Shown: positions 1-6,323, counted from the first letter of the stretch. The stretch is DNA of 22,734 nt from Lachnospiraceae bacterium UBA7179 (GCA_002491195.1 DKVL01000019.1:1-22734), one strand, 5' to 3'. Notes: a model not told the origin generated them from the sequence alone. Numbers and translations: made by a program.

Positions 1-60
1 CTGTGTGATGCCTAACATTCTGTTCGCATTCATTGCTCTAAGATTGTGCTGTACTACCAT
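1..60 (-). CDS. Flagellin, 5' end only (leaves window)
   Basis: The first 20 codons of a flagellin gene are present; the rest lies beyond the left edge. The peptide MVVQHNLRAMNANRMLGITQ is identical to residues 1-20 of the intact flagellin at 4058-5458. This N-terminus belongs to the D0 domain that packs in the filament core after export. The ATG is at 60 and a strong AAGGAGG lies at 68-74. Upstream is a long leader with hairpins, one carrying AAGGAG in its loop (126-143), as in the other flagellin leaders here. Its full length and variable domain cannot be seen. Confidence 0.92.
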   Translation of the reverse strand, partial: MVVQHNLRAMNANRMLGITQ

Positions 61-569
61 ATAAATACCTCCTTGTGTTTACATGATATAGGATTTGCCA
101 AAGTAATCGGCATCTCCTATACCGCGGACAACTCCTTTTGTCCGGGCGATTATATCGCCATTGTTACTTTGTTTCCTTTTTTTGCCATGGCTATGCCATT
201 GTTCAGCCTTGGCCTGCCTTGCTGTCTGCCATTTCACCTTCAGACAGCTGCAATCTTGTACTTACCATATTTAATTGTAATTGCACGCCTATTAAGGCGC
301 TCTTTATATTCATGAAAACATTTAAAATCCTTTCAAACATTTCCAAAAATATCACTTTTCCCGTGCCGAGTATTCCTATATTTCATATGGGACATACTAA
401 TATCCTATGAAAATAGTCTGCACGAATACTACGAACTGCTTTTGTACTTCTTATTATGATAGTTTTTTCTAATCTGTTTTCAATTTTCTGACTATTTGTT
501 AATGAAAGCATATCTTAAATAATACATCCTAGTTGAAATATCTCTTGATCAAATATACCAATATAAAAT
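61..569 (-). promoter_or_regulatory. Leader and upstream region of the partial flagellin
   Basis: No gene is supported here. Next to the flagellin start are an AAGGAGG site (68-74) and three perfect inverted repeats: 87-93/115-121, 126-131/138-143 and 221-228/241-248. The region resembles the leader at 761-840, including a shared CGRTTACTTT stretch. No TAAA-N15-NCCGATAW sigma-28 promoter was found, unlike the two other flagellin leaders. No convincing sigma-A promoter was found either. The part from about 300 to 569 is AT-rich and I recognise nothing in it. Confidence 0.55.
126..143 (-). promoter_or_regulatory. Leader hairpin with AAGGAG loop, candidate CsrA site
   Basis: On the minus strand GGACAA and TTGTCC form a perfect 6-bp stem around the loop AAGGAG. 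GGA in a hairpin loop is the classic CsrA recognition feature. It sits 72 bases upstream of the flagellin ATG. The downstream SD (AAGGAGG, 68-74) would be the second site, as in the Bacillus subtilis hag leader. CsrA binding is inferred. Confidence 0.6.
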
Positions 570-760
570 ATATCATTCATTAAAATATATGTCTTTTAAA
601 TTTGTGTCTCGGAAAATTAAATGATCTGCTGCATCTTGACCATACTATTTATGCTATCGTCTGATGACAACTTTTAGTCGATTCAAGAGAGCCCCTGTGA
701 TAATGTCTGACTTTTCGCATCAGAACACACCATTTTTAGATTATACTATACTACCACCAT
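570..760 (-). pseudogene. Decayed flagellin gene, N-terminal remnant
   Basis: The minus strand from ATG 760 matches the 5' part of the intact flagellin gene with many changes. Clear matching blocks include the start region (741-760), the stretch around 690-720, and the stretch at 605-630 that corresponds to residues about 43-55 of flagellin (AAGLSISEK region). The reading frame is lost at once: ATG GTG GTA GTA TAG gives a stop after four codons. Matching fades below about 570 and no C-terminal part is seen. The sigma-28 promoter (911-937), hairpin leader and AAGGAGG (766-772) remain intact, so the remnant is probably still transcribed. The left limit is approximate. Confidence 0.8.
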
Positions 761-786
761 AAATACCTCCTTGTGTTTATCTGGTA

Positions 787-817
787 AAAGATTTGTGAAA
801 GTAACCGACAAATCTTT
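787..817 (-). promoter_or_regulatory. Leader hairpin of flagellin remnant
   Basis: A perfect 10-bp stem, AAAGATTTGT (787-796) with ACAAATCTTT (808-817), encloses an 11-base loop. It lies between the AGGA-loop hairpin (824-837) and the ribosome binding site, the position held by the second hairpin in the two other flagellin leaders. Confidence 0.65.
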
Positions 818-823
818 CCTTGA

Positions 824-837
824 ACGAATCCTTTCGT
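824..837 (-). promoter_or_regulatory. Leader hairpin with AGGA loop, candidate CsrA site
   Basis: On the minus strand ACGAA and TTCGT pair around the four-base loop AGGA (829-832). The loop lies 69 bases from the remnant ATG, close to the 62 and 72 bases in the two other flagellin leaders. The preserved loop sequence in different stems suggests selection on the loop. CsrA binding is inferred. Confidence 0.6.
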
Positions 838-910
838 CCTAAGCGATTCTTTACGTCGTATTACTTTGCTTTTCAGTTTTTTGTAGGCTTTTTGTTTGCT
901 TACACTTTAT

Positions 911-937
911 ATATCGGTGTATGTTTGAAATACTTTA
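911..937 (-). promoter_or_regulatory. Sigma-28 (SigD/FliA) promoter of the flagellin remnant
   Basis: On the minus strand TAAA (934-937) is followed by 15 bases and ACCGATAT (911-918). This fits the sigma-28 consensus TAAA-N15-GCCGATAW with one mismatch in the -10. Transcription would start near 904 and give a leader of about 145 bases before the dead flagellin start at 760. Confidence 0.85.
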
Positions 938-1136
938 GCTCTATTTTGAAATTTTTTTAATTTTTTGTATTTTTCGAATTAAGTCAAAAATTGGCACAAT
1001 TATGTAAACCTCATTGCCCGATACATTAATTCCCACTTCATATGTAAAATAGCTCTACTCAAAGCAAAACAGCGCTTCGGGCAACGGCTATTTTATGTTG
1101 ACAAATATATTTTTCAAGCTGTCAATTTAATAAGAC

Positions 1137-1165
1137 TTTACACCCTTTATATAATCTGCTATGAT
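1137..1165 (+). promoter_or_regulatory. Sigma-A promoter of the 60-aa protein gene
   Basis: TTTACA (1137-1142) and TATGAT (1160-1165) are separated by exactly 17 bases. The start codon of the small gene follows at 1212. Confidence 0.65.
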
Positions 1166-1211
1166 CAAATTGTAACAATCAGTACTATATTGTGAATGAG
1201 CAGGTGATTGT

Positions 1212-1394
1212 ATGTCAGATATAGAAATGATACAAATGAACGTCGAAGAGTTTGCAAGATTACAAAGTTACATGTTGGCATCCGAAAAGGATTCCGCATC
1301 CTATCAATTAATGAGAGAACGATATATTGAATTAAAAGTTATCTTAACAGCATCCGGCGTCAATCTCACAGAACTTGACAGAATTAAAGAGTAG
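1212..1394 (+). CDS. Small helical protein of unknown function, copy 1
   Basis: A 60-residue charged protein with no signal peptide or membrane segment; it looks helical throughout. I do not recognise a named family. It is clearly related to the 63-aa product at 7349-7540. Both share E-x-F-x-x-(L/I)-Q-x-YM near the N-terminus and end in a motif YI-x-LK-x-x-L followed by VNLT-x-x-D-x-IKE. The start has AGGTGA a few bases upstream and a good promoter at 1137-1165, and a terminator follows at 1422-1455, so this is a single-gene unit. The second copy is followed directly by a Uma2 gene; here the next gene is convergent and encodes an AAA-ATPase-like/PD-(D/E)XK protein. A regulatory or antitoxin-like role is possible but not shown by the sequence. 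Confidence 0.8.
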   Translation: MSDIEMIQMNVEEFARLQSYMLASEKDSASYQLMRERYIELKVILTASGVNLTELDRIKE

Positions 1395-1421
1395 TAACGA
1401 AATAGCATCCAACCAGAAATG

Positions 1422-1455
1422 AAAGGTGTAAGTCTTTAATGATTTACACCTTTTA
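1422..1455 (+). terminator. Hairpin terminator after the 60-aa protein gene
   Basis: A perfect 10-bp stem AAAGGTGTAA (1422-1431) / TTACACCTTT (1444-1453) encloses a 12-base loop. The T-run after it is short (TTTT including stem bases). It lies between two convergent genes and may act in both directions. Confidence 0.65.
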
Positions 1456-1538
1456 ACAGATTACACAAAAGTCCACCATACTTATGACCGGATTTTGCAT
1501 CGAAATATTATTCTATGCCTTCATTCAATACAGCATTC

Positions 1539-3113
1539 TTATTTCACAATTTTTTCAATGATGCAGCTGTGCTGCTTTGCTTTTTTATCTTTGTCGTAGT
1601 TCACACCGACGAGCAGAATGCTGCCTGTGTAATTTTCCAGCGCCTGTGTATACTGCCTGTCTTTGATCTGCTGTAGGGCTGACCGGGCGGTCTTATCATA
1701 TTTTAATTCCACTATGAGCGCCGGCTTTCCGACAGATGGCAATGGCAGGAATACGATATCCGCAAATCCGCGCCCCGTTGGCATTTCCCTAATGAGTCTG
1801 TAGTCTGCCCTCGCACTGTAGTACGCAAGTCCGATCGCACACGCAAGAGAATTTTCATCATTGTATGTGAGTACGGACGCTGCTTCGGTGTGCGCCTGAT
1901 CCAGCGCCTCCGCCACGCTTTCGGCATTGCCGTTGAGCGTATCCTCAAGAAGTTTCTCAGATGCCTTCAGTATACGCATCACCTCCGACCAGCCGCCAAC
2001 ACTCATGGCGTTCTCATACTCTTCGATAATCTCTTTATTGGGAATAAACACTTCTTTTTTCACAGAATCATAGCCGAGATATCCCAGGTGGATGAGCAGC
2101 GTCAGAATGTCATCCTTTGTCTTGAAATTGCGCATATCATTCTGGAAACTCCACGTATTGACTCTGACCCGTCCGCCGCCAAGCAGATGCACAATATCTG
2201 ACCTGAGCCCGTCAAAATCCATATCCATATAGATCTTTAATGCCTCGTAGGTCTCTGTGGAAGTCCAGTAATTTGAGAAATCCTGAAAGCGCATCGCTTC
2301 CACGACCGATCTTGGATTGTAGATGTGCTGATACTTTTTGAACATATACCCGTCATACCAGCTGCTCGTCTCCTCAAAATTCATGTCAAACCGCTCGCAC
2401 AATTCCTTGACCTCTTCTTCTGTAAAACCTGTATATTTTTCAAGCTCTTTCTGATTTGTCATGGAATACTCATAGAACATATTTAATGCGGAGTGCTGCC
2501 CGTACTTCTTTACCGGAAGTATCCCTGTCATGTATGCAAGCGCTACATATGGCTGGTCTTTTAACAAATTCCTCAAAAAATCGAGGTACTGTTTCTGCAT
2601 CGCCTCTGAATCCTGTCTCTCGCGCATCACGCAGTCCCACTCATCTACTAAAAAGATAAACTGTTTTTCCGTTTTTACATAAATTTTTCTCAATGCAGCA
2701 GCTAGTCCTACAATATTCCCCCTTAAAACTTCTCCATACGCATCATATAAATCCTCCAGAACCTCCTGCTCCAGATATTCTGTTACTTTCCCCTCAACCG
2801 CCTCGATCAGAAACTGCTGCATATTTAAGTATATGACATCATATTTATTTAGATATTTCCGAAACGTCTCGTCCTTTTCAATTTCAAACCCTTTAAATAA
2901 GTCTGACGAATCATAGCTGCAGCAGTAATAAGCAGCGAGCATCTCAAGCGCCATGGATTTTCCAAAACGTCTTGGCCTGCTGACGCAGACATATTTCTCT
3001 TTCGTATTGATCAGTTCATTGGTATATGCGATCAATCCCGTCTTATCAACGTAGATTTTAGAGCGGATTGATTCCCAAAATCCCTTATTACCCGGATTCA
3101 GATAAATTCCCAT
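1539..3113 (-). CDS. AAA-ATPase-like protein with C-terminal PD-(D/E)XK nuclease domain
   Basis: A 524-aa protein with the layout of the AAA-ATPase-like (PF09820) plus PD-(D/E)XK (PF08011-type) family, common in gut Bacteroidota and Lachnospiraceae. It has an N-terminal YVDKTGLI segment (about 21-28), a Walker-A-like loop SRPRRFGKSM (45-54) and a Walker B FIFLVDEWD (152-160). Near the C-terminus D452 and ELK (469-471) form the D...ExK nuclease core, followed by a conserved Q/Y-rich helix. GGAGG lies about 9 bases before the ATG. It is downstream of a broken Uma2 gene in the same direction (gap about 40 bases). The cellular role of this family is not established; mobility, defence and DNA processing have been proposed. 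All core motifs are present, so it may be functional. Confidence 0.88.
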   Translation of the reverse strand: MGIYLNPGNKGFWESIRSKIYVDKTGLIAYTNELINTKEKYVCVSRPRRFGKSMALEMLAAYYCCSYDSSDLFKGFEIEKDETFRKYLNKYDVIYLNMQQFLIEAVEGKVTEYLEQEVLEDLYDAYGEVLRGNIVGLAAALRKIYVKTEKQFIFLVDEWDCVMRERQDSEAMQKQYLDFLRNLLKDQPYVALAYMTGILPVKKYGQHSALNMFYEYSMTNQKELEKYTGFTEEEVKELCERFDMNFEETSSWYDGYMFKKYQHIYNPRSVVEAMRFQDFSNYWTSTETYEALKIYMDMDFDGLRSDIVHLLGGGRVRVNTWSFQNDMRNFKTKDDILTLLIHLGYLGYDSVKKEVFIPNKEIIEEYENAMSVGGWSEVMRILKASEKLLEDTLNGNAESVAEALDQAHTEAASVLTYNDENSLACAIGLAYYSARADYRLIREMPTGRGFADIVFLPLPSVGKPALIVELKYDKTARSALQQIKDRQYTQALENYTGSILLVGVNYDKDKKAKQHSCIIEKIVK

Positions 3114-3153
3114 TGAAAAACGCCTCCATTCCTATATTACTGCCATAAACCGA

Positions 3154-3611
3154 TTAATATTCCATGTCCACTTCGGCAAATAATTCATCAAATGTGATAT
3201 TCAAATGCGGAAAATGTGCGATCTGCAGTTCTTCTTTATTCTTCTCTGTAACGATATTCCCCGGATAAAATTGCGGCCATCCCTCTTTGTCATAATCGAG
3301 ATTATATATCTCAACCCGTTTCTTTCTCCAATCGACAATCGAGTACTCATCCACTTCCTGCTGTCTGTACAATTCATTTTTTCACCACGGTCATATTTTT
3401 CTGTAGATTCTGATAAGACTTCCATCACAAAACGGGGCGCATCAATAAATGTGCTTCCGCGTCTTGACTTGATCCGGCAGTTAATGGATGCATCTGGTAT
3501 AATCGTTTTGTCCTCGCCTTCATCAGTTTTAAAGACATTTAACATATTCATATGCACTTTCACAAGTGCTTTTGCAAATATACATATGGGAACTGACCGC
3601 CAAATCGGCAC
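3154..3611 (-). pseudogene. Uma2-family (PD-(D/E)XK) gene, frameshifted and N-truncated
   Basis: Two overlapping frames together give the middle and end of a Uma2 (DUF820) protein. The first frame (from about 3611) carries a PDASINC segment and then APRFVMEVLSESTEKYDRG, the usual catalytic E-V-L-S-x-S-T block. The second frame, from 3372, continues with LYRQQEVDEYSIVDWRKKRV, which matches the expected continuation. One missing base near 3374-3375 explains the switch: restoring a G would read ATG GAA TTG TAC AGA. The N-terminal part of about 70 residues is not recognisable upstream. It is upstream of and codirectional with the gene ending at 1539. Confidence 0.75.
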
Positions 3612-3659
3612 TGATATCAGGATATGGTATCTTCATGCGGATTACATCTTTTGCATTAA

Positions 3660-3899
3660 TCAATTAACAGCCGCCCCCCCCTCATCCATATCTACAAACA
3701 CCGGATTAAGCAGCTGGTTGCTTTCCGCCAGACTGGAAAGGATATCGAAATGTTGTTCTGTTAATCTTGAACAGTCATTTTTATGAAAAACAAAATAATG
3801 GCTATCGATCTGGAGTTTTAATGCAGTGTTGTATGCTGCCCTGCTATTCTGATGCAGCCATCCACTGAGACAACGTTTCCGGTCATTGGAATAAATCAT
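3660..3899 (-). CDS. Hypothetical 79-aa protein
   Basis: I do not recognise this product. It starts with MIYSNDRKRCLSGWLHQNSR, is soluble and has no obvious membrane segment. It has a strong promoter (3941-3969) and a GGAGG site (3907-3911) seven bases before the ATG, so it is probably expressed. The end looks damaged: a run of eight G residues (3674-3681 on the opposite strand) lies just before the stop, and a Uma2 pseudogene follows. It could be a full small gene or the start of a truncated one. Confidence 0.5.
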   Translation of the reverse strand: MIYSNDRKRCLSGWLHQNSRAAYNTALKLQIDSHYFVFHKNDCSRLTEQHFDILSSLAESNQLLNPVFVDMDEGGAAVN

Positions 3900-3940
3900 C
3901 TGATTCCCTCCTGTCTTCCTACAAATATTTCTGTGTATTT

Positions 3941-3969
3941 ATAATAGCATATATATGTTCGATTGTCAA
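3941..3969 (-). promoter_or_regulatory. Sigma-A promoter of the 79-aa gene
   Basis: On the minus strand TTGACA (3964-3969) and TATTAT (3941-3946) are 17 bases apart. The -35 matches consensus exactly. The start codon is at 3899. Confidence 0.75.
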
Positions 3970-3993
3970 TCTATACATTTTTCTGATATTTTA

Positions 3994-4023
3994 AAAGGAC
4001 CACCGCGTTAGCAGTGGTCCTTT
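3994..4023 (-). terminator. Terminator of the flagellin gene
   Basis: A perfect 10-bp stem, AAAGGACCAC / GTGGTCCTTT, with a 10-base loop lies 34 bases after the flagellin stop codon. On the minus strand it runs into TTTTAAAAT. It separates hag from the codirectional 79-aa gene. Confidence 0.85.
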
Positions 4024-4057
4024 GATATTCTTTATGTGCTAAAATCTATTGCTATGA

Positions 4058-5458
4058 TTAGCCTAATAAGCTAAGTACGCCCTGGTTGGATTGATTGCCC
4101 TGTGCGAGCATAGACTGTCCTGCCTGTGAAAGGATGTTAGCGTTAGAGTACTTAACCATCTCTGTAGCCATATCTGTGTCACGGATTGCTGACTCAGCAG
4201 ATGTTGTGTTCTCTACTACGTTGTCCAGGTTGTTGATCGTGTGCTCTAATCTGTTCTGAACTGCACCAAGGAGTGAACGCTGTGAAGATACATGAGCTAC
4301 TGCGTCTGCAATCGCATCGATCGCATAGGTTGCTGCTGCACCTGAGTTATCTTTTACATTCAATCCCTGAATTCCAAGTCCTGCTGTATCAAGCGCATCA
4401 ATCTGAACAGAAATCTTATTTGTCATATCTGCATCTGCACCTACATGAAGAGCAAATGTCAAGCCTTCTTTTCTATCTACTTCGCCTTTGGTAATCGAGA
4501 AAGTAACCTTTCCATTTGTTGCTGTTGTTGGAGCTGTTCCTACCTTAGCTGCAGTCTTTGTAGCACCTACACTGCTTGCAATCTTAAGCTCTTCATTAAT
4601 CAGTTCATATGCTTTTTGGTCTGTAATTACCTGTGGTTTTGTATCATCAATATTATCCGTTCCAGCTGTGCCATCCACTTTCTTCGCATCAACCATAGCA
4701 TGGTATGTCTTGCCATTATAAACTGCAGAACTACCATCACTTATTTTACTAAGAATATCTGCAATAGCTAATACATTTTTATCCGCATTCGCACCAGCAG
4801 CACCCGCAACTGTATACTGTGTTCCATCAACTGTAATCAACTCTCCGGCTGTTGCATCCTTTATGGAACTTGTCTTTATATCTGCTGCCGCGGCACCGAT
4901 CGTATACTCTGTTCCACCAATCTTAATCGTATCACCAAGCTTTAACGCATCCATCTTAAATGTTGCTTTCGTAGTATTTTGAGTCAATGTTCCATTAATA
5001 CCAGCATCATGTGCATCAACTGTAACAGTCTTGGTATCTCTGTCGCCCTTCAACAGATATGTCTCGTTGAACTTGGTTGTCTCAGATACACGGTCGATTT
5101 CTGTAAGGAGCTGATCAACCTCGTCCTGAATTGTCTGGCGATCAGAAAGAGCGTTTGTGCCGTTGGAAGCCTTTACTGCCAGCTCATTCATTCTCTGTAA
5201 CATATCATGAACTTCTGTCAAAGCACCTTCTGCTGTCTGCACTGCGCTGATACCATCTTCTGCGTTTGCAGATGCCTGTGAAAGACCTCTGATCTGTTTT
5301 CTCATCTTCTCGGAAATTGAAAGACCTGCTGCATCGTCAGCCGCTCTGTTTACCTTGTAACCAGAAGAAAGCTTCTCTGCTGATTTGGAAAGTGTTCCCT
5401 GTGTGATGCCTAACATTCTGTTAGCGTTCATAGCTCTAAGATTGTGCTGTACTACCAT
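4058..5458 (-). CDS. hag: Flagellin (filament protein)
   Basis: A 466-aa flagellin, polymerised as the filament after export. The conserved N-terminal D0/D1 part covers about residues 1-139 and the conserved C-terminal part about 350-466, ending in the typical QGNQSNQGVLSLLG. Between them is an insert of about 210 residues rich in T, A, D and K: the surface-exposed variable domain, which makes the protein longer than the 304 aa of B. subtilis Hag. Residues about 87-113 keep the TLR5-recognition pattern (R89, L93 and E113, matching FliC R90, L94 and E114). There are no cysteines. The frame is open upstream, but the real start is the ATG at 5458: AAGGAGG is seven bases away and MVVQHNLRAMN is the canonical N-terminus. 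A sigma-28 promoter (5703-5729), a leader with CsrA-type hairpins and a terminator complete the unit. Confidence 0.97.
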   Translation of the reverse strand: MVVQHNLRAMNANRMLGITQGTLSKSAEKLSSGYKVNRAADDAAGLSISEKMRKQIRGLSQASANAEDGISAVQTAEGALTEVHDMLQRMNELAVKASNGTNALSDRQTIQDEVDQLLTEIDRVSETTKFNETYLLKGDRDTKTVTVDAHDAGINGTLTQNTTKATFKMDALKLGDTIKIGGTEYTIGAAAADIKTSSIKDATAGELITVDGTQYTVAGAAGANADKNVLAIADILSKISDGSSAVYNGKTYHAMVDAKKVDGTAGTDNIDDTKPQVITDQKAYELINEELKIASSVGATKTAAKVGTAPTTATNGKVTFSITKGEVDRKEGLTFALHVGADADMTNKISVQIDALDTAGLGIQGLNVKDNSGAAATYAIDAIADAVAHVSSQRSLLGAVQNRLEHTINNLDNVVENTTSAESAIRDTDMATEMVKYSNANILSQAGQSMLAQGNQSNQGVLSLLG

Positions 5459-5465
5459 AAATTTA

Positions 5466-5503
5466 CCTCCTTGTTTTGCCTCCCCAGACATCCTTATCTG
5501 AGG
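5466..5503 (-). promoter_or_regulatory. CsrA-type hairpin plus Shine-Dalgarno site of hag
   Basis: On the minus strand CCTCAGA (5497-5503) pairs with TCTGGGG (5482-5488; one G-U) around the loop TAAGGATG. The segment AGATAAGGATGT matches 10 of 12 positions of the CsrA consensus RUACARGGAUGU with GGA in the loop. Eighteen bases downstream, AAGGAGG (5466-5472) holds a second GGA within the Shine-Dalgarno. This two-site layout is that of the B. subtilis hag leader, where CsrA blocks ribosome binding until FliW removes it. csrA and fliW are both in this window. Confidence 0.75.
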
Positions 5504-5512
5504 TGTGCCGAC

Positions 5513-5530
5513 GAATAAATCCTTTTATCC
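5513..5530 (-). promoter_or_regulatory. Upstream leader hairpin with AGGA loop
   Basis: GGATAAA and TTTATTC pair (one G-U) around the loop AGGA (5520-5523), 62 bases from the hag ATG. The flanking TGCCG/CGGCA (around 5506-5510 and 5537-5541) could extend the structure. It is the counterpart of the AGGA-loop hairpins at 824-837 and 126-143, and is a third candidate CsrA site for hag. Confidence 0.6.
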
Positions 5531-5702
5531 TTTTTTGCGGCACATGCTTTTTATTTTCCTTTATTTAGTTGTATTTATAATATCCGAATCCGGCTGTTGG
5601 TTGGCGCGCCTGCTTATACAACCGTTTTCGATTATTACCATTAAAAATAGTACACACAAAATCCTTTTGGATTTTGGAAGTGATTTATGTTACTTATCCT
5701 TT

Positions 5703-5729
5703 ATATCGGATATTTTTTATGTAACTTTA
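5703..5729 (-). promoter_or_regulatory. Sigma-28 promoter of hag
   Basis: TAAA (5726-5729) is followed by 15 bases and TCCGATAT (5703-5710). This matches TAAA-N15-GCCGATAW at all but the first -10 base. Expression of hag should depend on SigD/FliA and so be controlled by FlgM from the operon to the right. Confidence 0.9.
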
Positions 5730-5911
5730 TATCTGTCATTTATATTACTACAATTTTTTTCATTATGCAACCCTTATAAAAAGATTCAGAATTTTTTGAG
5801 TTTTATAACAAATATGTACAAAGATAGAAGTTGTTTTTACACCTGTTCTGTGTTTTAATTAATTGTCGTATTATTTAAGTCTTTTTTTATGTAATCCGCA
5901 CAATAACACCC

Positions 5912-6255
5912 TCAGTCCTCAAAATTGATTTTAGTTATAAACTTTTTCATATTTTGCAATTCATTCATATCATGCCTATTACTGATCCGCGTTGATGGAC
6001 AATAACGCATCAAGCCACAATTTGCAACATAGCACAAAGTCATAAACTGATTCAGCTCGTCTTCCAGCGCTGCAGTGTCCTTATTGACAAATGCTATATA
6101 CAGATTCGTCAAATCTTTTTCCTGTATTTTTTCCTGGAACCATGTCATGATTTTTTTACGAAAAATATAGCGTACCTCGCTGTTTGGCAGACGCATGGCC
6201 AGCCAACGGACATCATTGCCATCCATCCGTTCTCCCACCTTGCGGAAGTACCCTG
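5912..6255 (-). pseudogene. Fragment of an AAA-ATPase-like/PD-(D/E)XK gene
   Basis: The minus strand encodes TGYFRKVGERMDGNDVRWLA and then RLPNSEVRYIFRKKIMTWF, which is the linker region after the ATPase domain in the family of the 1539-3113 protein (its IHLGYLGY...IPNKEI segment). It continues with LYIAFVNKDTAALEDELNQF and then drifts away from the family before a stop at 5912. The N-terminal ATPase domain and the C-terminal nuclease domain are missing. Its upstream end joins a flagellin fragment at 6255/6256. It is non-functional debris. Confidence 0.75.
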
Positions 6256-6323
6256 TAATAAGCTGAGTATGCCTTGGTTGGATTGGTTGCCCTGTGCGAG
6301 CATGGACTGTGCTGCCTGTGAAA
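6256..6323 (-). pseudogene. Flagellin 3'-end fragment (last ~22 codons)
   Basis: The minus strand encodes SQAAQSMLAQGNQSNQGILS and then LL, which is the C-terminal end of flagellin; the intact copy has SQAGQSMLAQGNQSNQGVLS. At DNA level it is nearly identical to 4061-4126 of hag. It stops matching exactly after AGCTTATTA, where the intact gene has the last glycine and stop and this copy runs into AAA-ATPase-like sequence. The other end abuts the terminator of the Uma2 gene. This shows that another flagellin gene once lay here. Confidence 0.85.

Larger units (their letters stand above)
761..1211. promoter_or_regulatory. Divergent region: flagellin remnant leader and small-gene promoter
   Basis: This 451-base stretch has no gene. 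It holds, for the minus strand, the ribosome binding site, two leader hairpins and the sigma-28 promoter of the flagellin remnant. For the plus strand it holds the sigma-A promoter (1137-1165) of the small gene at 1212. The middle (940-1136) is AT-rich. It contains two long-range inverted repeats that cannot both form: TTGCCCG/CGGGCAA (1014-1020/1078-1084) and AAAATAGC/GCTATTTT (1046-1053/1087-1094). I see no other function for it. Confidence 0.6.
5459..5911 (-). promoter_or_regulatory. Flagellin leader (about 235 nt) and upstream region
   Basis: This stretch has no gene. From the predicted start near 5695 to the ATG at 5458 the leader contains, in order of transcription: a hairpin AAAATCC-AAAA-GGATTTT (5658-5675) close to the 5' end, a GGCGCGCC palindrome near 5615, an AGGA-loop hairpin (5513-5530), an AAGGAUG-loop hairpin (5482-5503) and the AAGGAGG site (5466-5472). 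The 180 bases upstream of the promoter (5731-5911) are AT-rich; I see nothing in them. Confidence 0.75.

Noticed and set aside
103..110. GCCGATTA as a sigma-28 -10 box for the left flagellin
   Set aside because: No TAAA lies 15 bases upstream, and the box would place the start inside the leader hairpin.
46..410. Open frames of about 90 codons on the plus strand
   Set aside because: They cover the flagellin start and its hairpin leader on the other strand, and the products are hydrophobic or low-complexity without a ribosome binding site.
3205..3786. A 193-codon plus-strand frame across the Uma2 relic
   Set aside because: The opposite strand carries recognisable Uma2 sequence and the 79-aa gene; the plus-strand product has no pattern.
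4273..4771. Several plus-strand frames within hag
   Set aside because: They are shadows of the Ala/Thr-rich variable domain of flagellin and have no start signals.
5459..5491. N-terminal extension of flagellin by 11 residues
   Set aside because: It would translate the CsrA hairpin and SD; the two other flagellin starts here also begin at the ATG just after AAGGAGG.
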